A stretch of DNA of 64,000 bases from the NCBI RefSeq assembly GCF_036850765.1, contig NC_089490.1:126508522-126572521 (forward strand). Direction: 5' to 3'. Below the pieces are notes generated by a model. That model did no database searches, was not told the origin of the DNA, and saw only the letters and a list, made by a program, of their open reading frames with translations. How positions within the stretch are numbered: position 1 is the first letter of the stretch; each line of letters begins with the position of its first letter. This DNA comes from Saccopteryx bilineata. Lineage: Eukaryota > Chordata > Mammalia > Chiroptera > Emballonuridae. A program made the translations under genes and the position numbers. This document shows positions 12,144 through 23,860 of this stretch, piece by piece.

Positions 12144-14109
12144 TAAACTCACCTTTAGTGATGAACTTTTAACATTTTAGGTTTGAATATAGCCTCTGAA
12201 TACTTAGCATATTTGGTAAAATAAATCAATTACAGTAAATTGTTTTTATCTTAAATACTCTTAAGAGTAAGATAAAAGAGATGACTGGGAACCAGCATGT
12301 TAATTTCTGTGGCGAGTTCTCTCGGATCACCATAAATATTCATGAACCCTTCCTAATGCACCTCATTGTGTTCTGCACACTGACATATCTGAGGCAAATG
12401 TGAAGTGTAGAACAAACGTAACACACTACAGCATTATGTGTGTACGACATTCCAATAAATGTACTGAAAATAACAGCAGTTGACAATAATGTCAGAAAAA
12501 AAGATTTTCACTTTAAAGTCAGTAATCTAATTTTAACCATTCATTTACCACACACTGGTTGTATGTATTAAACTGGAGCAAAAAGCTAAACTTACAGATA
12601 ATTTGACAGAAGACAGATATAAATACTGGTTTTTTAAGAACAGTCCTGGACATTATCACTCCTCCTTGTTTTGCAGTATGCCTATAGCAATGCTTTGATG
12701 ATTGTTATTCTTGTATAGCTCAGACCACCTCTCTAACTTCCAGAATAATGTACCTCAGACTCATTTTTAACATGTAGCATTTTCTCACTAACACCTTTGA
12801 GTCTCCGCTACCATGTGTCTGTGCCTCCTGCTTATTGCATTTACCAATATCTGTAACTGTGTAACTGACTGATCCAGGAGAACTTCCTTTCCCCATGCAG
12901 TTAGTGAAGGGACCAAACATTTAGAATCGCCTGGGAGAGATTATACCATAATCAAAATTACAATGATTAATAATCATAATTTGCTATGCAAATAGTCATT
13001 CATTGAGGACAGAAGGAATTACTCTGTGAATGTATCTTCAAGTCTATTTTTCTGATCCTGCTTTTCCTACTTTTGTTGGTATGAGAGAGCCAGTTTAAAA
13101 TACGCAAGAGGTAAAAAGACTTTACACCTAAGAAAAGAAAATAACTCTATTATCAGCGAAACATTCTCCAACCCAGAATATTTACAAAAGTTAACACAAC
13201 CACTCAACTCAATGTCTTTCTTAAAATAATGAAAACATATCGCTTCACTGTTAGCTCCCACATGTAGGTTCAAAAAGTGGAAAACTGAGGCTAGGCCATT
13301 ATCATGGACTACAAGCAGTGTTATGTTTTTTAAAATTTGTATTATGTTTTTTAAAATTAATTTTACTTCTTTGTAGATAAAAAAAGTAACTTGCCACTTA
13401 TCAAAATAAAATATAAAACTGTGTGGCTCACAAATACTTGTAGACAGTAATAAAGCACACCTCCAGAATAGGTACATTTCTCCATGAAGAACATAAGTGT
13501 ATATTTGGCTATGACAGAACCAGAATGCTAAATTGCTGAAATGGTATTCCAGAATAATCATTCAATTTAATTTGTGGCAAATACAGAAACTCTTGAGACC
13601 AAACGTGAAATTTCTTAATTCTTGTGACTGCGCAGAAATGGTAAAGTGCCCCAGAAGAAAACTGAAGTGTGGTTTCGAGAGTCAGTCCAAGGCTAAGGAA
13701 TATCACAATCATTATAATTCTGTCAAATTTTTTAAAGTCTCTCGTCTTGTGTTTTCAGAACCCATTGGAACTAGATAATATTTCAAATTCTATGCTCAAG
13801 CGTGACTCCATATGCTTTTCAGTGTTACTGGGGTTCTTCCACTAATCATCTGTTTTCTTTCAACATTCAATGAAGACATGAAACAAGAGGAAAGCCAAAT
13901 GCCTTTTCTGTGTCTCTTTGTTGATTTAGACTGATTTACATCATAATGTCTAGAAGCAACTTCTTAAATCTGTTTGTGGATGCCAGCAATCTGCTCGGTG
14001 CATTCTGGCTGCCCTCCACAGAGTGAGCACAGAAGAGGCACACACGTTAAACATTTGTGCATGTCTCAAAGACCAGGAGATTTCAGACGGTGCTGTTAGT
14101 ACGTGCTGG

Positions 14110-14502
14110 ATCACATCACCCAAGATTCATAGGTTTAAGTCCTAACCCCCATTACCTCATCATAGAACCATATTTAGGGATAATGTCTTTAAATAGGTAA
14201 TTGAAGCAAGACCATTAGGGTGGGCCCTAATCCAGTATGACTGGTGTCCGCACATGGAGAGGCAATTTGGACACAGACACATGAACAGAGGGACGAGCAT
14301 GTGAAGACAGAGAGAAGGTGGCCATCTACAAGCCAACGAGAGAGTTCTGGAACAGATCCCTCCCCTACAACCCTCAGAAGGAATCAATCCGGCCAACACC
14401 TTGATCTTGAATATCGAGCCTCGAGAACTGTGAACAACTAAGTTTCTGTTGTTTACCAGGCTGTGGTATTTTGTACTGGCAGCATCAGGAAACTAACACA
14501 GG
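14110..14502 (+). mobile_element. MLT1-type LTR
   Basis: Phrases in LTR order are 'taagtcctaacccccattac', 'gggtgggccctaatccag', 'tgactggtgtccgcacatg', 'gccaacaccttgatcttga' and an end 'aggaaactaacaca'. The 5' end is degraded. Confidence 0.8.
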
Positions 14503-15269
14503 TGGTATTTCATTCCTTTGTACTTGATCACAGCAGGTGACACCACGTAGGGCAGGTCCTCAGTAGATGTTGGTCATCGACTAAAACTGCACAAGTGAGG
14601 CCAGGCTTTCTCCCTATAATGTCCCTCTTGTGCTTAATCCCTGACCCAGATGAACACTATTCAACACATCCGTCCTCCTCACACGTGGAAACACTAGGTG
14701 CTACAGAGGCCTCCTTGGATGTCCCTCCCGTCACTCCTCAGCTTCTGGCCAAATTCTGGAATAGTTCCAATTTTTGTGAGACTTTCCTCCCTTCCTAAAC
14801 TAGAGGCACAGCAGAGCATACTCAGTATGCTCTTTCCAGAAAGCATCCCTGGCAGGAATGAGTAAGATGGTATGCAAACATGTGAATCTCATTTTACTCT
14901 CAGAAAACGGCAGATGCGTGCAGAGCCGGCTCTGGCCAAGAGACCCCCAAGGAAACAGCTTGATCTGAACTCTGAGGTGTGTTCCCAACCCATGACACAG
15001 CCCTTAGAGATAGCAAAATAGAAGACTTTTTTCAACTCCCAATATTATTTTTACATGATTTTAGAGAGAGTTGAAGAAATAACCATTTCATCATTCATCA
15101 GTGAGTTGTCATATTTTCCTATTGATAAATTCTCCTTTAATAATAGAGTAGTCTGGCTTTTAAAAAAAATGAAAACACAAACCGCTTATGAAATCCTGAA
15201 AAGAAAGAATCGCTTTCAAGATCTTATACTGAAAGCTTGTAATCTATTTTTTAAAAATAGATTTAGTTT

Positions 15270-15602
15270 GCCTGACCAGGCAGTGGCACAGTGGATAGAG
15301 CGTCATACTGGGATGCGGAGGACCCAGGTTCGAGACCCTGAGGTCTCCAGCTTGAGCACGGGCTCATCTGGTTTGAGAAAAAAAACAAAAAAGCTCACCA
15401 GCTTGGACCCAAGGTCACTGGCTCAAGCAAGGGGTTACTCGGTCTGCTGAAGACCTGTGGTCAAGGCACATATGAGAAAGCAATCAATGAACAACTAAGG
15501 TGTCATAATCAAAAACTGATAATTGATGCTTCTCATCTCTCTCCGTTCCTGTCTGTCTGTCCCTATTCCTCTCTCTGACTCTCTCTCTGTCCCTGTAAAA
15601 AA
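15270..15602 (+). mobile_element. VES/Rhin SINE, long form
   Basis: Head 'cctgaccaggcagtggcaca' with a full mid section and CT-rich tail. Duplication aaatagatttagttt (15255-15269), with aaatagattaagttc after the tail. Confidence 0.92.
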
Positions 15603-17521
15603 AAATAGATTAAGTTCAATGTTGAACTGGTAGTTGACGAAGGAAGAGAAGATCCTGTGGCATTCTGATCAAATAAGCTTCCTTCAAAATTAGCCACCTG
15701 CTGTGTTTGCCATCCCTAGCCTCACACACAGATGACGTTTGCTAACAGGCCTTAAGATCAAGTTTCTATATAAAGTGCATCTTATTCTTCATGTTAAAAA
15801 TTGTTTTATTAATTCAACAATCACTGAAACAATTTAAAATGTGTTTAACTACCAATCCCTAGACAGAGTAGTAAAATAAATCGGGAGCTAACCCCAAAGC
15901 TGCCGATAGCACTTACAATGCTTTGTATGTGCCAATTACAGCATGGTAGACGCCACACCGTCAGGCAAAGCTCTATCAAGAGTCATTAAGCAGCACCCTT
16001 CAGTGGGAGATGTGCTCACTGTCTCACTGCTGCAGAATTCTCAATTATCTACTCATGCATAGGTATGATTAGATATTACCGTGTGTCAAATGCCATTAGT
16101 GAACATACTGTATAGGGTATTCGAAGTCCAGTTCGAAACCGTGCTTCGGGTCTAAAGTTTACTTTCAGACTAAGAAGGGATAGTTACCTTGCTCTCTGGG
16201 ACTAAATCAATCGAGTACATGAAAAAATTCAGCTGAAATGTCCTCCTGAGGTACTTTCAAGACTTCTTTTTGCAAAATTAATGCAGAACCACTATTCCAA
16301 TGGCAATACTTTTAGTTAACAAAAGGAAAAGGGGGAGAGGATTGAAATGCAAAACAGCTCATGAGTTTTTGAATTAGAAACTTTAGTCCCACTCTTAAAA
16401 TAGGAATTTTTCATAAGAAAAATCTTGTGTGTTATGAGACAATTATTTAAAGATGGTGCACATAAAGATGAAAAGAATCCAAAAAAGAACAACTTTCATG
16501 TCAGTCAAGATTTCGAAGATTAATATTCATGAAAACAATTGGCAAACAACAGTCATGATCCAAGAACAAAAAATGTTGCAGCAGATGCCTTGTCAAAGGC
16601 CACAGACTGAGAAGCAACATACTCTCGTCCATATGTTCTCTCACCCTTGAGAAAAGATATCCTCAGCTATTTCAATTTTGGAGAACACACAGTGCCTGTG
16701 TACACAGTGAAGTAGGCGCTTTTCTGTAAAGGGAACTGTGAGCCAAGATTCCTGGTTCCATTTGGAAAGAAGTGGTGGTGTACAGTTAAGTAGAACTTGA
16801 ATAGAAAATCTGCCAAATAACTTAAATAACCTAAATAACTCAATCTGTCCAGAAGAAGAAATTACAAAAGAAATTGGATGGGTCATTGTTTGTTTTGGCC
16901 TGCCTGGCATCCTTTCTCCCATCTTTTGGCAACAATACTCCAATTCTCTCATAAGGAGCTCCCCCCCTCCCCTCTCCCATGCTGTTTTGTTAGCGCTGTT
17001 TGTTAGGCTCCGTCTTAAACAGCTGTTCAACAGTTGGGTTTGTGACTATAAAATCTCGAGTTAATAAGCAAAGCAAGGGAGCAAGCTGAGCAACTGGGAA
17101 ATGAGAGGAGTCGGTGGTTCTGATTAGGTCAGAGGACAGTCACTATTGGGGTAACTGAACAAGTGAGCTGAATGGGAAAGAGTAAAGGCCAGCCAGTGGA
17201 AGCCTGGATTAGCTATTATGAAGAAGCAGTCCCTGGTTTTGAAAACTTTCTAGGTGTTACTGAAAAAGTAGGTGATGGATGTGGAGGGATGAAGGTCAGT
17301 GCAGATGCAGCGGACCAGGACCTGAGAGGCCAGTGTTGGATACACAGCCCATGTGGATTAAAATCACACCTGATGATGGCTGGTCTGGCGGCCCAGACAC
17401 AGAATGTGAGCCAGGTTCCAAAGTCCTAAGTGGATGAGAGGGAGTGACGAGGATGTTGGCAGATGTTAGGATGATGTAGTCAGAGGGACTTAATTATCCT
17501 CAAAGGAGCTAAGGATTCTTT

Positions 17522-17704
17522 TTTTTATTGATTGATATTTAGAGAAAGAGAAAGGGAGAAACAGAGAGAGAAACACTGATTCATTGTTCTACCTATTCAT
17601 GCCATCATCGGTGGACTCTTGTCTGTGCCCTGACCAGGGAAGGAATCCACAATCTTGGTGTATCAGAATGACACTCTAACCAGCTGAACTTGCAGGTCAG
17701 GGAA
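17522..17704 (-). mobile_element. Old VES-type SINE
   Basis: Minus-strand SINE with 'tgccctgaccagggaaggaa' on the plus strand and a T-rich tail side. The target duplication is agctaaggattcttt (17507-17521) and agctgaggattcttt (17705-17719). Confidence 0.85.
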
Positions 17705-18595
17705 AGCTGAGGATTCTTTAAAAGGCCAGAGGAATCAGTCTGTAAGTGACAATGAGAAGCAATAGGGACACAAAGCCTCTTCACAAGGTGGATGAGAGAG
17801 AACTCCACTTGACAGAGCTACTGAGAAGAGGGGCTGCCCCGAGGACAGTGAGTCTTCCTTTAAGCAAGAAGATGGAGGGAATTTAGAGAAGACAGTAAGG
17901 ACACAGGAATGTCTGCTGAGTCGGACAGAGCAGGAGAGAAAGAGTCTGGGAGACAGAGGAGGAGAGATGACTGGGTCAGAGCAAGGAAACAGGCAATGTC
18001 ATGGAGATGACAGTGGAGCTGGGGTGGAGGGAGTAGTCAGTGTTTATACTTATTACAGTGAAAGGTAAAAACATGGTGGAACTGATACCGACATTCTCTT
18101 CCAAGAGAGTGGGTGATTGGCCTAGGAGCCCGAGGTCTTGTCTAACTCTGCCATGGGGTATGGACTCTTAGCCAATTTTGCATATGGTGCAGCCTACTTG
18201 TAGAAGGACTAAATAAATAAACAACGGTGTGCACCATGGTGGTTGATGGTGAGAAGCCTAATGCAAGTATCCTTCTCAAAGGTACGCCCAAGTGTGAGAT
18301 TATTGCTGGCTACCACTTACCTTCTGGGAAAGCACTTCCCTGATTATTGTTACTTTGACATTTTGAAAGAAAATGAAATCAGCTTACACCTGGGATGTAT
18401 AACTGCACATCTCTGAGTTGGTATCGTCAACATTATGCCATCTCTGTGATATTCAATATAAGCATTTGATCTTATTTTCATTGCCCACATGCCCTTGCTT
18501 AGTTTTGTACCACCAGCGCATTACACCAAGCTGCTGTGTTCTTTAACACGTCACATTTGTTTTCCCCATTCCATCAGTGTAGGAGTACTGTAGTT

Positions 18596-18684
18596 GTCTA
18601 CGGCCATACCACCCTGAATGCGCCCGATCTCGTCTGATCTCGGAAGCTAAGCAGGGTCGGGCCTGGTTGGTACTTGGATGGGAG
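18596..18684 (+). pseudogene. 5S rRNA retropseudogene, 3'-truncated
   Basis: It matches 5S rRNA positions 1-89 ('gtctacggccataccaccct' onward) with two differences, aatgcg for aacgcg and ttggtac for ttagtac. It then stops, with the last quarter missing. A 13 bp duplication ggagtactgtagt flanks it (18582-18594, 18681-18693), and its first four bases overlap the 5S end. There is no A tail. The A box is kept, but most of the C box of the internal promoter is lost, so transcription is unlikely. Confidence 0.93.
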
Positions 18685-19059
18685 TACTGTAGTCTATAAT
18701 TTGGGTTTTAATTAAAAACTCGTCCAAAGGCTAGGATCACCTGAAGAAAGATAAATGCAACCACTGCACTGAGCAATCTGCAAATATTCAAAATGTTACA
18801 TGTTGTTTTGTTGTAACTAAGATTTCTACAAAAATCGCTGGAGGTTTTCAAGCACCAGATGAAATGTGCAGAAACCAAGCCAACTCTGAAGAAATCAGTA
18901 AATGGTAGATGTTCTAAATCATTAAACACAAGAAGATAAATCTTCAGGTGGTTTATGTTATTGTAAACAAGAAGATCATTTTCCTGTGACAGCCATGGGT
19001 GCCATTCCTACAGCTCTGTAAGCTGATATGAGAACATCACAAAAGACAGACTCCTGCAG

Positions 19060-19255
19060 TGATCAGAAACACGGCTCTGGAGACAGACAGACCAAGTTTT
19101 TTCATGCTGGCTGTACCATTTTGGGGGTTTTTTTCTTTCTTTTTTACAGTGTGATCTTAAGCAAGTTCTGTAACCTTTCTGTTTTGCTATGAGGGTTAAG
19201 TGAATTTAGGTTGTAAAGCATTTACACAGGCACCTGGCTTTTATGAGTAGTAAAC
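19060..19255 (+). mobile_element. MIR
   Basis: 'cacggctctggagacagaca', 'gtgtgatcttaagcaagttc' and 'gtaaagcatttacacaggca' are in MIR order. Confidence 0.7.
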
Positions 19256-19264
19256 CCTGTAGAG

Positions 19265-19560
19265 CAGTGGTCCCAACCTTTTCTGGGCCATGGACCGGTT
19301 TAATGTAAGAAAATATTTTCACAGACCGGCCTTTAGGTTGGGACGGATAAATGTATCACGTGACCGAGACAAGCATCAAGAGTGAGTATTAGACAGATGT
19401 AACAGAGGGAATCTGGTCATTTTTTAAAAATAAAACATCGTTCAGACTTAAATATAAATAAAACAGAAATAATATAAGTTATTTATTCTTTCTCTGTGGA
19501 CCAGTACCAAATGGCCCACAGACCGGTACCAGTCCGCGGCCCGGGGGTTGGGGACCACTG
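19265..19560 (+). mobile_element. hAT-type MITE (296 bp) with perfect 8 bp duplication
   Basis: The left end 'cagtggtcccaaccttttct' and right end 'gggttggggaccactg' are inverted repeats. The exact 8 bp duplication ctgtagag lies at 19257-19264 and 19561-19568. It has an internal A/T-rich region and no transposase. The perfect TSD suggests a younger age than the MER5-like relics. Confidence 0.88.
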
Positions 19561-19794
19561 CTGTAGAGTGTAACCATTATCCAGAGCATGTAGATAACTG
19601 AAAGTGGATGAGAATACATTTCCCTTTTTATTTTTATTTTATAAAGATGTCTTGAACCTTGAGCTTTCTAGAGGCAGTAAAAGAAGCAATAATCTGAAAG
19701 AGGTGGTTCTAAAAGGTAAAATCAAATTTAAATGATCATTCCTTTTCCCCAGCATTACTTAATTCTGTACCATGTGGAGAAGCATCATAGACAC

Positions 19795-20075
19795 AGTAGA
19801 GCAGAAAAGTTTGATTCATATCCTTTCTTTGCCAATTAAGAATTGTGTGATTCCTAGATCATTTTAGCCTGTGGGCCTCAGTCTTCTTGTTTTGGAGGGG
19901 CAGGGGGAGGGTGTTCAGTCTTCTTATCTATAAAATGGAGACAAAAAACCCATCTCCTCAGAAGGTTACTGTAAGAATTCAAGTGTGTGTGAGCATGCAT
20001 GCGCACACACATACATTGTTTGCTTTGCAAATAGCTTCACTAGAGGTGCATTCAACAATAGTTAAACGACAATAG
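19795..20075 (+). mobile_element. MIR, with an insertion
   Basis: 'gtgtgattcctagatcattt' and 'cttatctataaaatggagac' followed by 'aaggttactgtaagaattca'. A G-rich 40 bp stretch is added in the middle. Confidence 0.65.
19983..20010. repeat. GT/GC/AC palindromic run
   Basis: gtgtgtgtgagcatgcatgc then gcacacac forms a near-perfect palindrome of alternating purine and pyrimidine. Confidence 0.85.
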
Positions 20076-20812
20076 TAACGTGGCTTCAGGGCCTCATATA
20101 CAAGGCTGTGTACCTCCTCTTTGAAGACTTGTCTGAATCATAGTCCAGAGATGAATGTATCTGATAGAAACAGTGAAATGCTTCAGGCCCTACCTGCTTT
20201 ACAACCTTTGTCCCCCTTTCTTCCTTACAATGTTAACAGTACAGAGCAGCTGCAGACACCGGCTTCGTCCTGTGCCAGGAGGTCCTGCTGCTGCTGATGT
20301 CACTAGCTGGTGGACTCTGCAGCTAGTTACTCCAGTTAAGTCAGACACACTTAGTTTCCCAGTTCAGATGACTGGATCTTAGCCTCTCTCCAGGGCCCTG
20401 GTCACTCCCATGTTTGCCTACTTTTAACGTGGGCTTTTCCTACTTTTTTTGTGGCCTGAGCTTCTGCTTGTCCTTTTCAGGGAAGAGTCCCTTCCTGGAA
20501 GAGAAGCCCTGTGGTTGGAGCCTTCTTTCCATCTATTTGCCTTCACATTGGATCATCCTTCCTTTGTTCCAGCCTCTCCTGGCTGAGTTCCCATTGCTAC
20601 GATGTCTGGGATACCCCCATGTCTTTCCCTTTTTGATTTCCAAGCCAGACAGCAAGCAAAGTCTGCACAGCCTATGGATGTGGCGCTTTCTGCAAGACAA
20701 CTTCCTCTGCCTGCTCCCTGCTGCAGCTCTCTCTGCTGCTGGCCCCACCTGTCAGGTGTGTCAATCAGCAAGAAACCTGCCTTTCCCTGAGTTACAAAGA
20801 AATGCAAAGTAG

Positions 20813-21183
20813 AACATGAAGTGATACTTCTAGAATCTATTTCTTGGATATGACTAGAGATGGTCAACATGAAGTGATACTTCTAGAATCTATTTCTTGG
20901 ATATGATTAGAGATGGTCAACATGAAGTAATACTTCTAGAATCTATTTCTTGGATATGATTAGAGATGGCCAACATGAAGTGATACTTCTAGAATCTATT
21001 TCTTGGATATGATTAGAGATGGTCAACATGAAGTAATACTTCTAGAATCTATTTCTTGGATATGATTAGAGATGGTCAACATGAAGTGATACTTCTAGAA
21101 TCTATTTCTTGGATATGATTAGAGATGGTCAACATGAAGTAATACTTCTAGAATCTATTTCTTGGATATGATTAGAGATGGTC
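20813..21183. repeat. Minisatellite, 7 x 53 bp
   Basis: Seven head-to-tail units of exactly 53 bp start at 20813, 20866, 20919, 20972, 21025, 21078 and 21131. Each unit begins aacatgaagt and contains 'ctatttcttggatatga'. Units differ at only one to three positions. From the second unit on they alternate gtgatac and gtaatac, giving a 106 bp higher-order repeat. Confidence 0.97.
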
Positions 21184-23239
21184 AATGTGTTGTACTGTAG
21201 ACATTTGACAACTTTTATTCCTACTGTGTAAATCAGTCAACAAGCATTTATTGAGCAACAACTGTGTGCAAAGTACAAAGACAGTCACAGGGAACACTGC
21301 AGTGAAAAAGATCTCTATTCTCTGTTCTCAGCAGTACAACACTGATGTGTGAGCTGCAATTGGAGAAAAACAGAACTACAACCTCATGGCGTCTCAGCAC
21401 TGAGGGCCTCTGTGCATTGCTTCACCTTGTGCATCAGACTTGTCCTCAGTCAGTTTCTAATTTATATCAAAAAACACCAAAGAAAACCTTCAAAAGATAC
21501 GGTGTTAAAATGCCTGCACTAATAAGACATACAATTTTATAAGTGCTGAAATGATTACAAACTCATATAATACAAAGTTAAAAGAAACTTAACATGGAAT
21601 GCTTCCTGAAAGATTTTTAGATTTAGATGAAAATAATATGACAGTTTAATAGTTATTACTTTTAATATTGTTTCTTTACTCTTTGTTATTTTCTATTTTT
21701 TAATGCTAAGTTAATTTTCTAATCATATATCATTTTCACCTATAATCATTAACTACCAAATGTCTTCTACTTATTAAAGGCATTAACTGGTTGGCTAAAT
21801 TTTGAGTCTTGGTGCTATTTTCATCATGACCTTTTAGTCATTGGTTTTTTCAGAATCATGGAGTGTCTCCAAACAGTGAAGCAATAACACTATGATAATT
21901 TAAAATGGAAAAGTAAAGGCAACATGTAATTAAGAGCTTTACAAGATTTTGTAATGATGAGGTTACAATGACTTTAATAAATATGGTAAACTTATCACTT
22001 TTACAGCCTAACAAATGACCAAGCCAGCCCTGCAAGTGAGGAGTATACTTCTAAAAGCCATTGTTGCTTTTGAACACACCTTTAATGGTCAAAGTCCTGC
22101 CGCTCAGATGAAAATATAAAATAAAAATTCCACGATGGAAGAATATACATGTTCTAAAATAGATCTCTTATTGTAAGGAGACATCAACATTTTTCATACT
22201 TCCAACCACTTAGTTATCTAGTTAAAACAAAATACACACACATGCACACACAGTACCATATAGGAAGAATTAAGATGGTACAACATATTTGCAATATCAC
22301 TTACTGTATCCAATTTAAAACAATAGATCATTACAAAAAAACTGCACTCACTTCTAATATATATTTAATAAGAACTTTTATAAAATGCAACTGATGTTAA
22401 AACCGAAAGTTAGTTTCCCTTAGCAAAACCGTTATTATCAAATTCTTAGCTACAGTGAACTCTGTGTACCAATTCTACTTAAATCTGTTTATTTGCCTCC
22501 TAGAAAATGAAATGAGTGTATCTATGGAAGATGAATGATTCTGCAAGATACCAGGAGGAAGAGGAGCTTGACACAGTTTACAAATTCACAACAATGCAAT
22601 CCCTGCTGGGACTGACAAGTCTGCATAATTGATATAGAAGTTAAGTTTCTTGGTATAATTCTGACTTACTCCTTTTGCTGCTCCTCAAAATCAGCAATAA
22701 AAGATTAGTTAAAATGATTTTTTTTTCCTGGAAAGGAAAAGAATAAATTCTTGTAAAGTTCGCGGGCAGTAAATTATAGTTAAAAAAAAAAAAAGGATGA
22801 GAGATATCTTTAAAATAACTCAAGGCATCATTTCTTAAAGAGCTCAACTCCTCATCACTCCAGATACCAGCTTTCAGATCCAGAAGCCACTGCCTGCCAG
22901 CACTGTTCTGTGTGTAAATACCACCTATCCCACCTGGGCATTTGCAAAGATCACAGCTCTCAATGAAATGTTATGTGGTTTGTTGAATGCCACATTTCCA
23001 TAAGGGGCTAACTATAATGGTCATCTTATAAAGTGTTGTTTAGAACTTCCATATCTAATATTCAGGCCACTAACAGCACAGACCATGATCATAGTTTGGG
23101 GCTTGGGGAGCTCTAATATTAATGTGTAGGTCTGGAAAAGTAAATTTAAAAACCTTTCATTTTATTTAGTTAAATATATGAGAAAAAAGAAGAATTGTGA
23201 TTATAAGTCATATGACCTGTTTGACCCTACCATGCTAGT

Positions 23240-23860
23240 TTAAAAGGTGAGCTCAGGGACATAAATGTTTGGGTTAGAATACAGCTCTCTTCCACCTACT
23301 AGATGTGTGACCTTAAATTCTACACCTCAGTTTCCTCACAGTAAAAGCATGATGATAGCCCTGGCCAGTTGGCTCAGTGGTAGAGTGTCAGCCCAGTGTG
23401 TGGATGTCCCGGGTTTGATTCCCAGTCAGGGCTCAAAGAAGAAGTGCTCATTTGCTCCTCCACACCTCCCCCTCTTGCTTTTCTCTCTCTCTCCCCCTCC
23501 TACAGTCATGGCTCGATAGAAGCAAGTTGGCCCCAGGTGCTGAGGATGGCTCCACAGCCTCCTCTTAGGCACTAAGAAAAGCTCAGTTGCTGAGCAACAG
23601 AGCAGTGCCCCAGATGGGCAGAGCATCGCCCCTAGTGGGTTTGCCACATGAATCCCAGTAGGGGTGCATGCGGGAGTCTTGTCTCTGCCTTCCCTTTTCT
23701 CACTAAATAAAAAAAAATTTTTTAAAGGGAAATGATAATACTTCCTGTAACATAGGGTCAGAGATGAAATAAGATAATACATAAAAAGGATCAGGAATTG
23801 TATCCAATACAGCGTCAGCTCCCAAGAAATGCTAGCTATTATTACTTTATAAAAACCAGT
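23240..23860 (+). mobile_element. MIR split by a VES SINE
   Basis: MIR-like text 'tagatgtgtgaccttaaatt' and 'cctcagtttcctcacagtaa' lies before the SINE at 23357-23730, and 'cagagatgaaataagataat' after it. Confidence 0.75.
23357..23730 (+). mobile_element. VES/Rhin SINE, 'gccctggcc' form, inside a MIR
   Basis: Head 'gccctggccagttggctcag', B box 'gggtttgattccca', then a 200 bp body with 'gagcaacagagcagtgcccc' and a tail of A/T. Old MIR sequence is split on the two sides of it. Confidence 0.9.

Noticed and set aside
13067..13561. 164-codon minus-strand frame
   Set aside because: It is rich in Phe, Leu and Ile from AT-rich DNA and has no family signature. It does not match ITPR2.
18596..18684. 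Functional 5S rRNA gene
   Set aside because: The last quarter, including most of the C box and the terminator, is missing.
20414..20812. 132-codon plus-strand frame before the minisatellite
   Set aside because: Composition is Leu/Ser/Pro-rich without domain-like pattern, other frames are also open here, and no splice or promoter context is present. Probably chance in a C/T-rich stretch.
20813..21183. CRISPR-like array
   Set aside because: Units are contiguous without unique spacers, and the host is a mammal. It is an ordinary tandem minisatellite.
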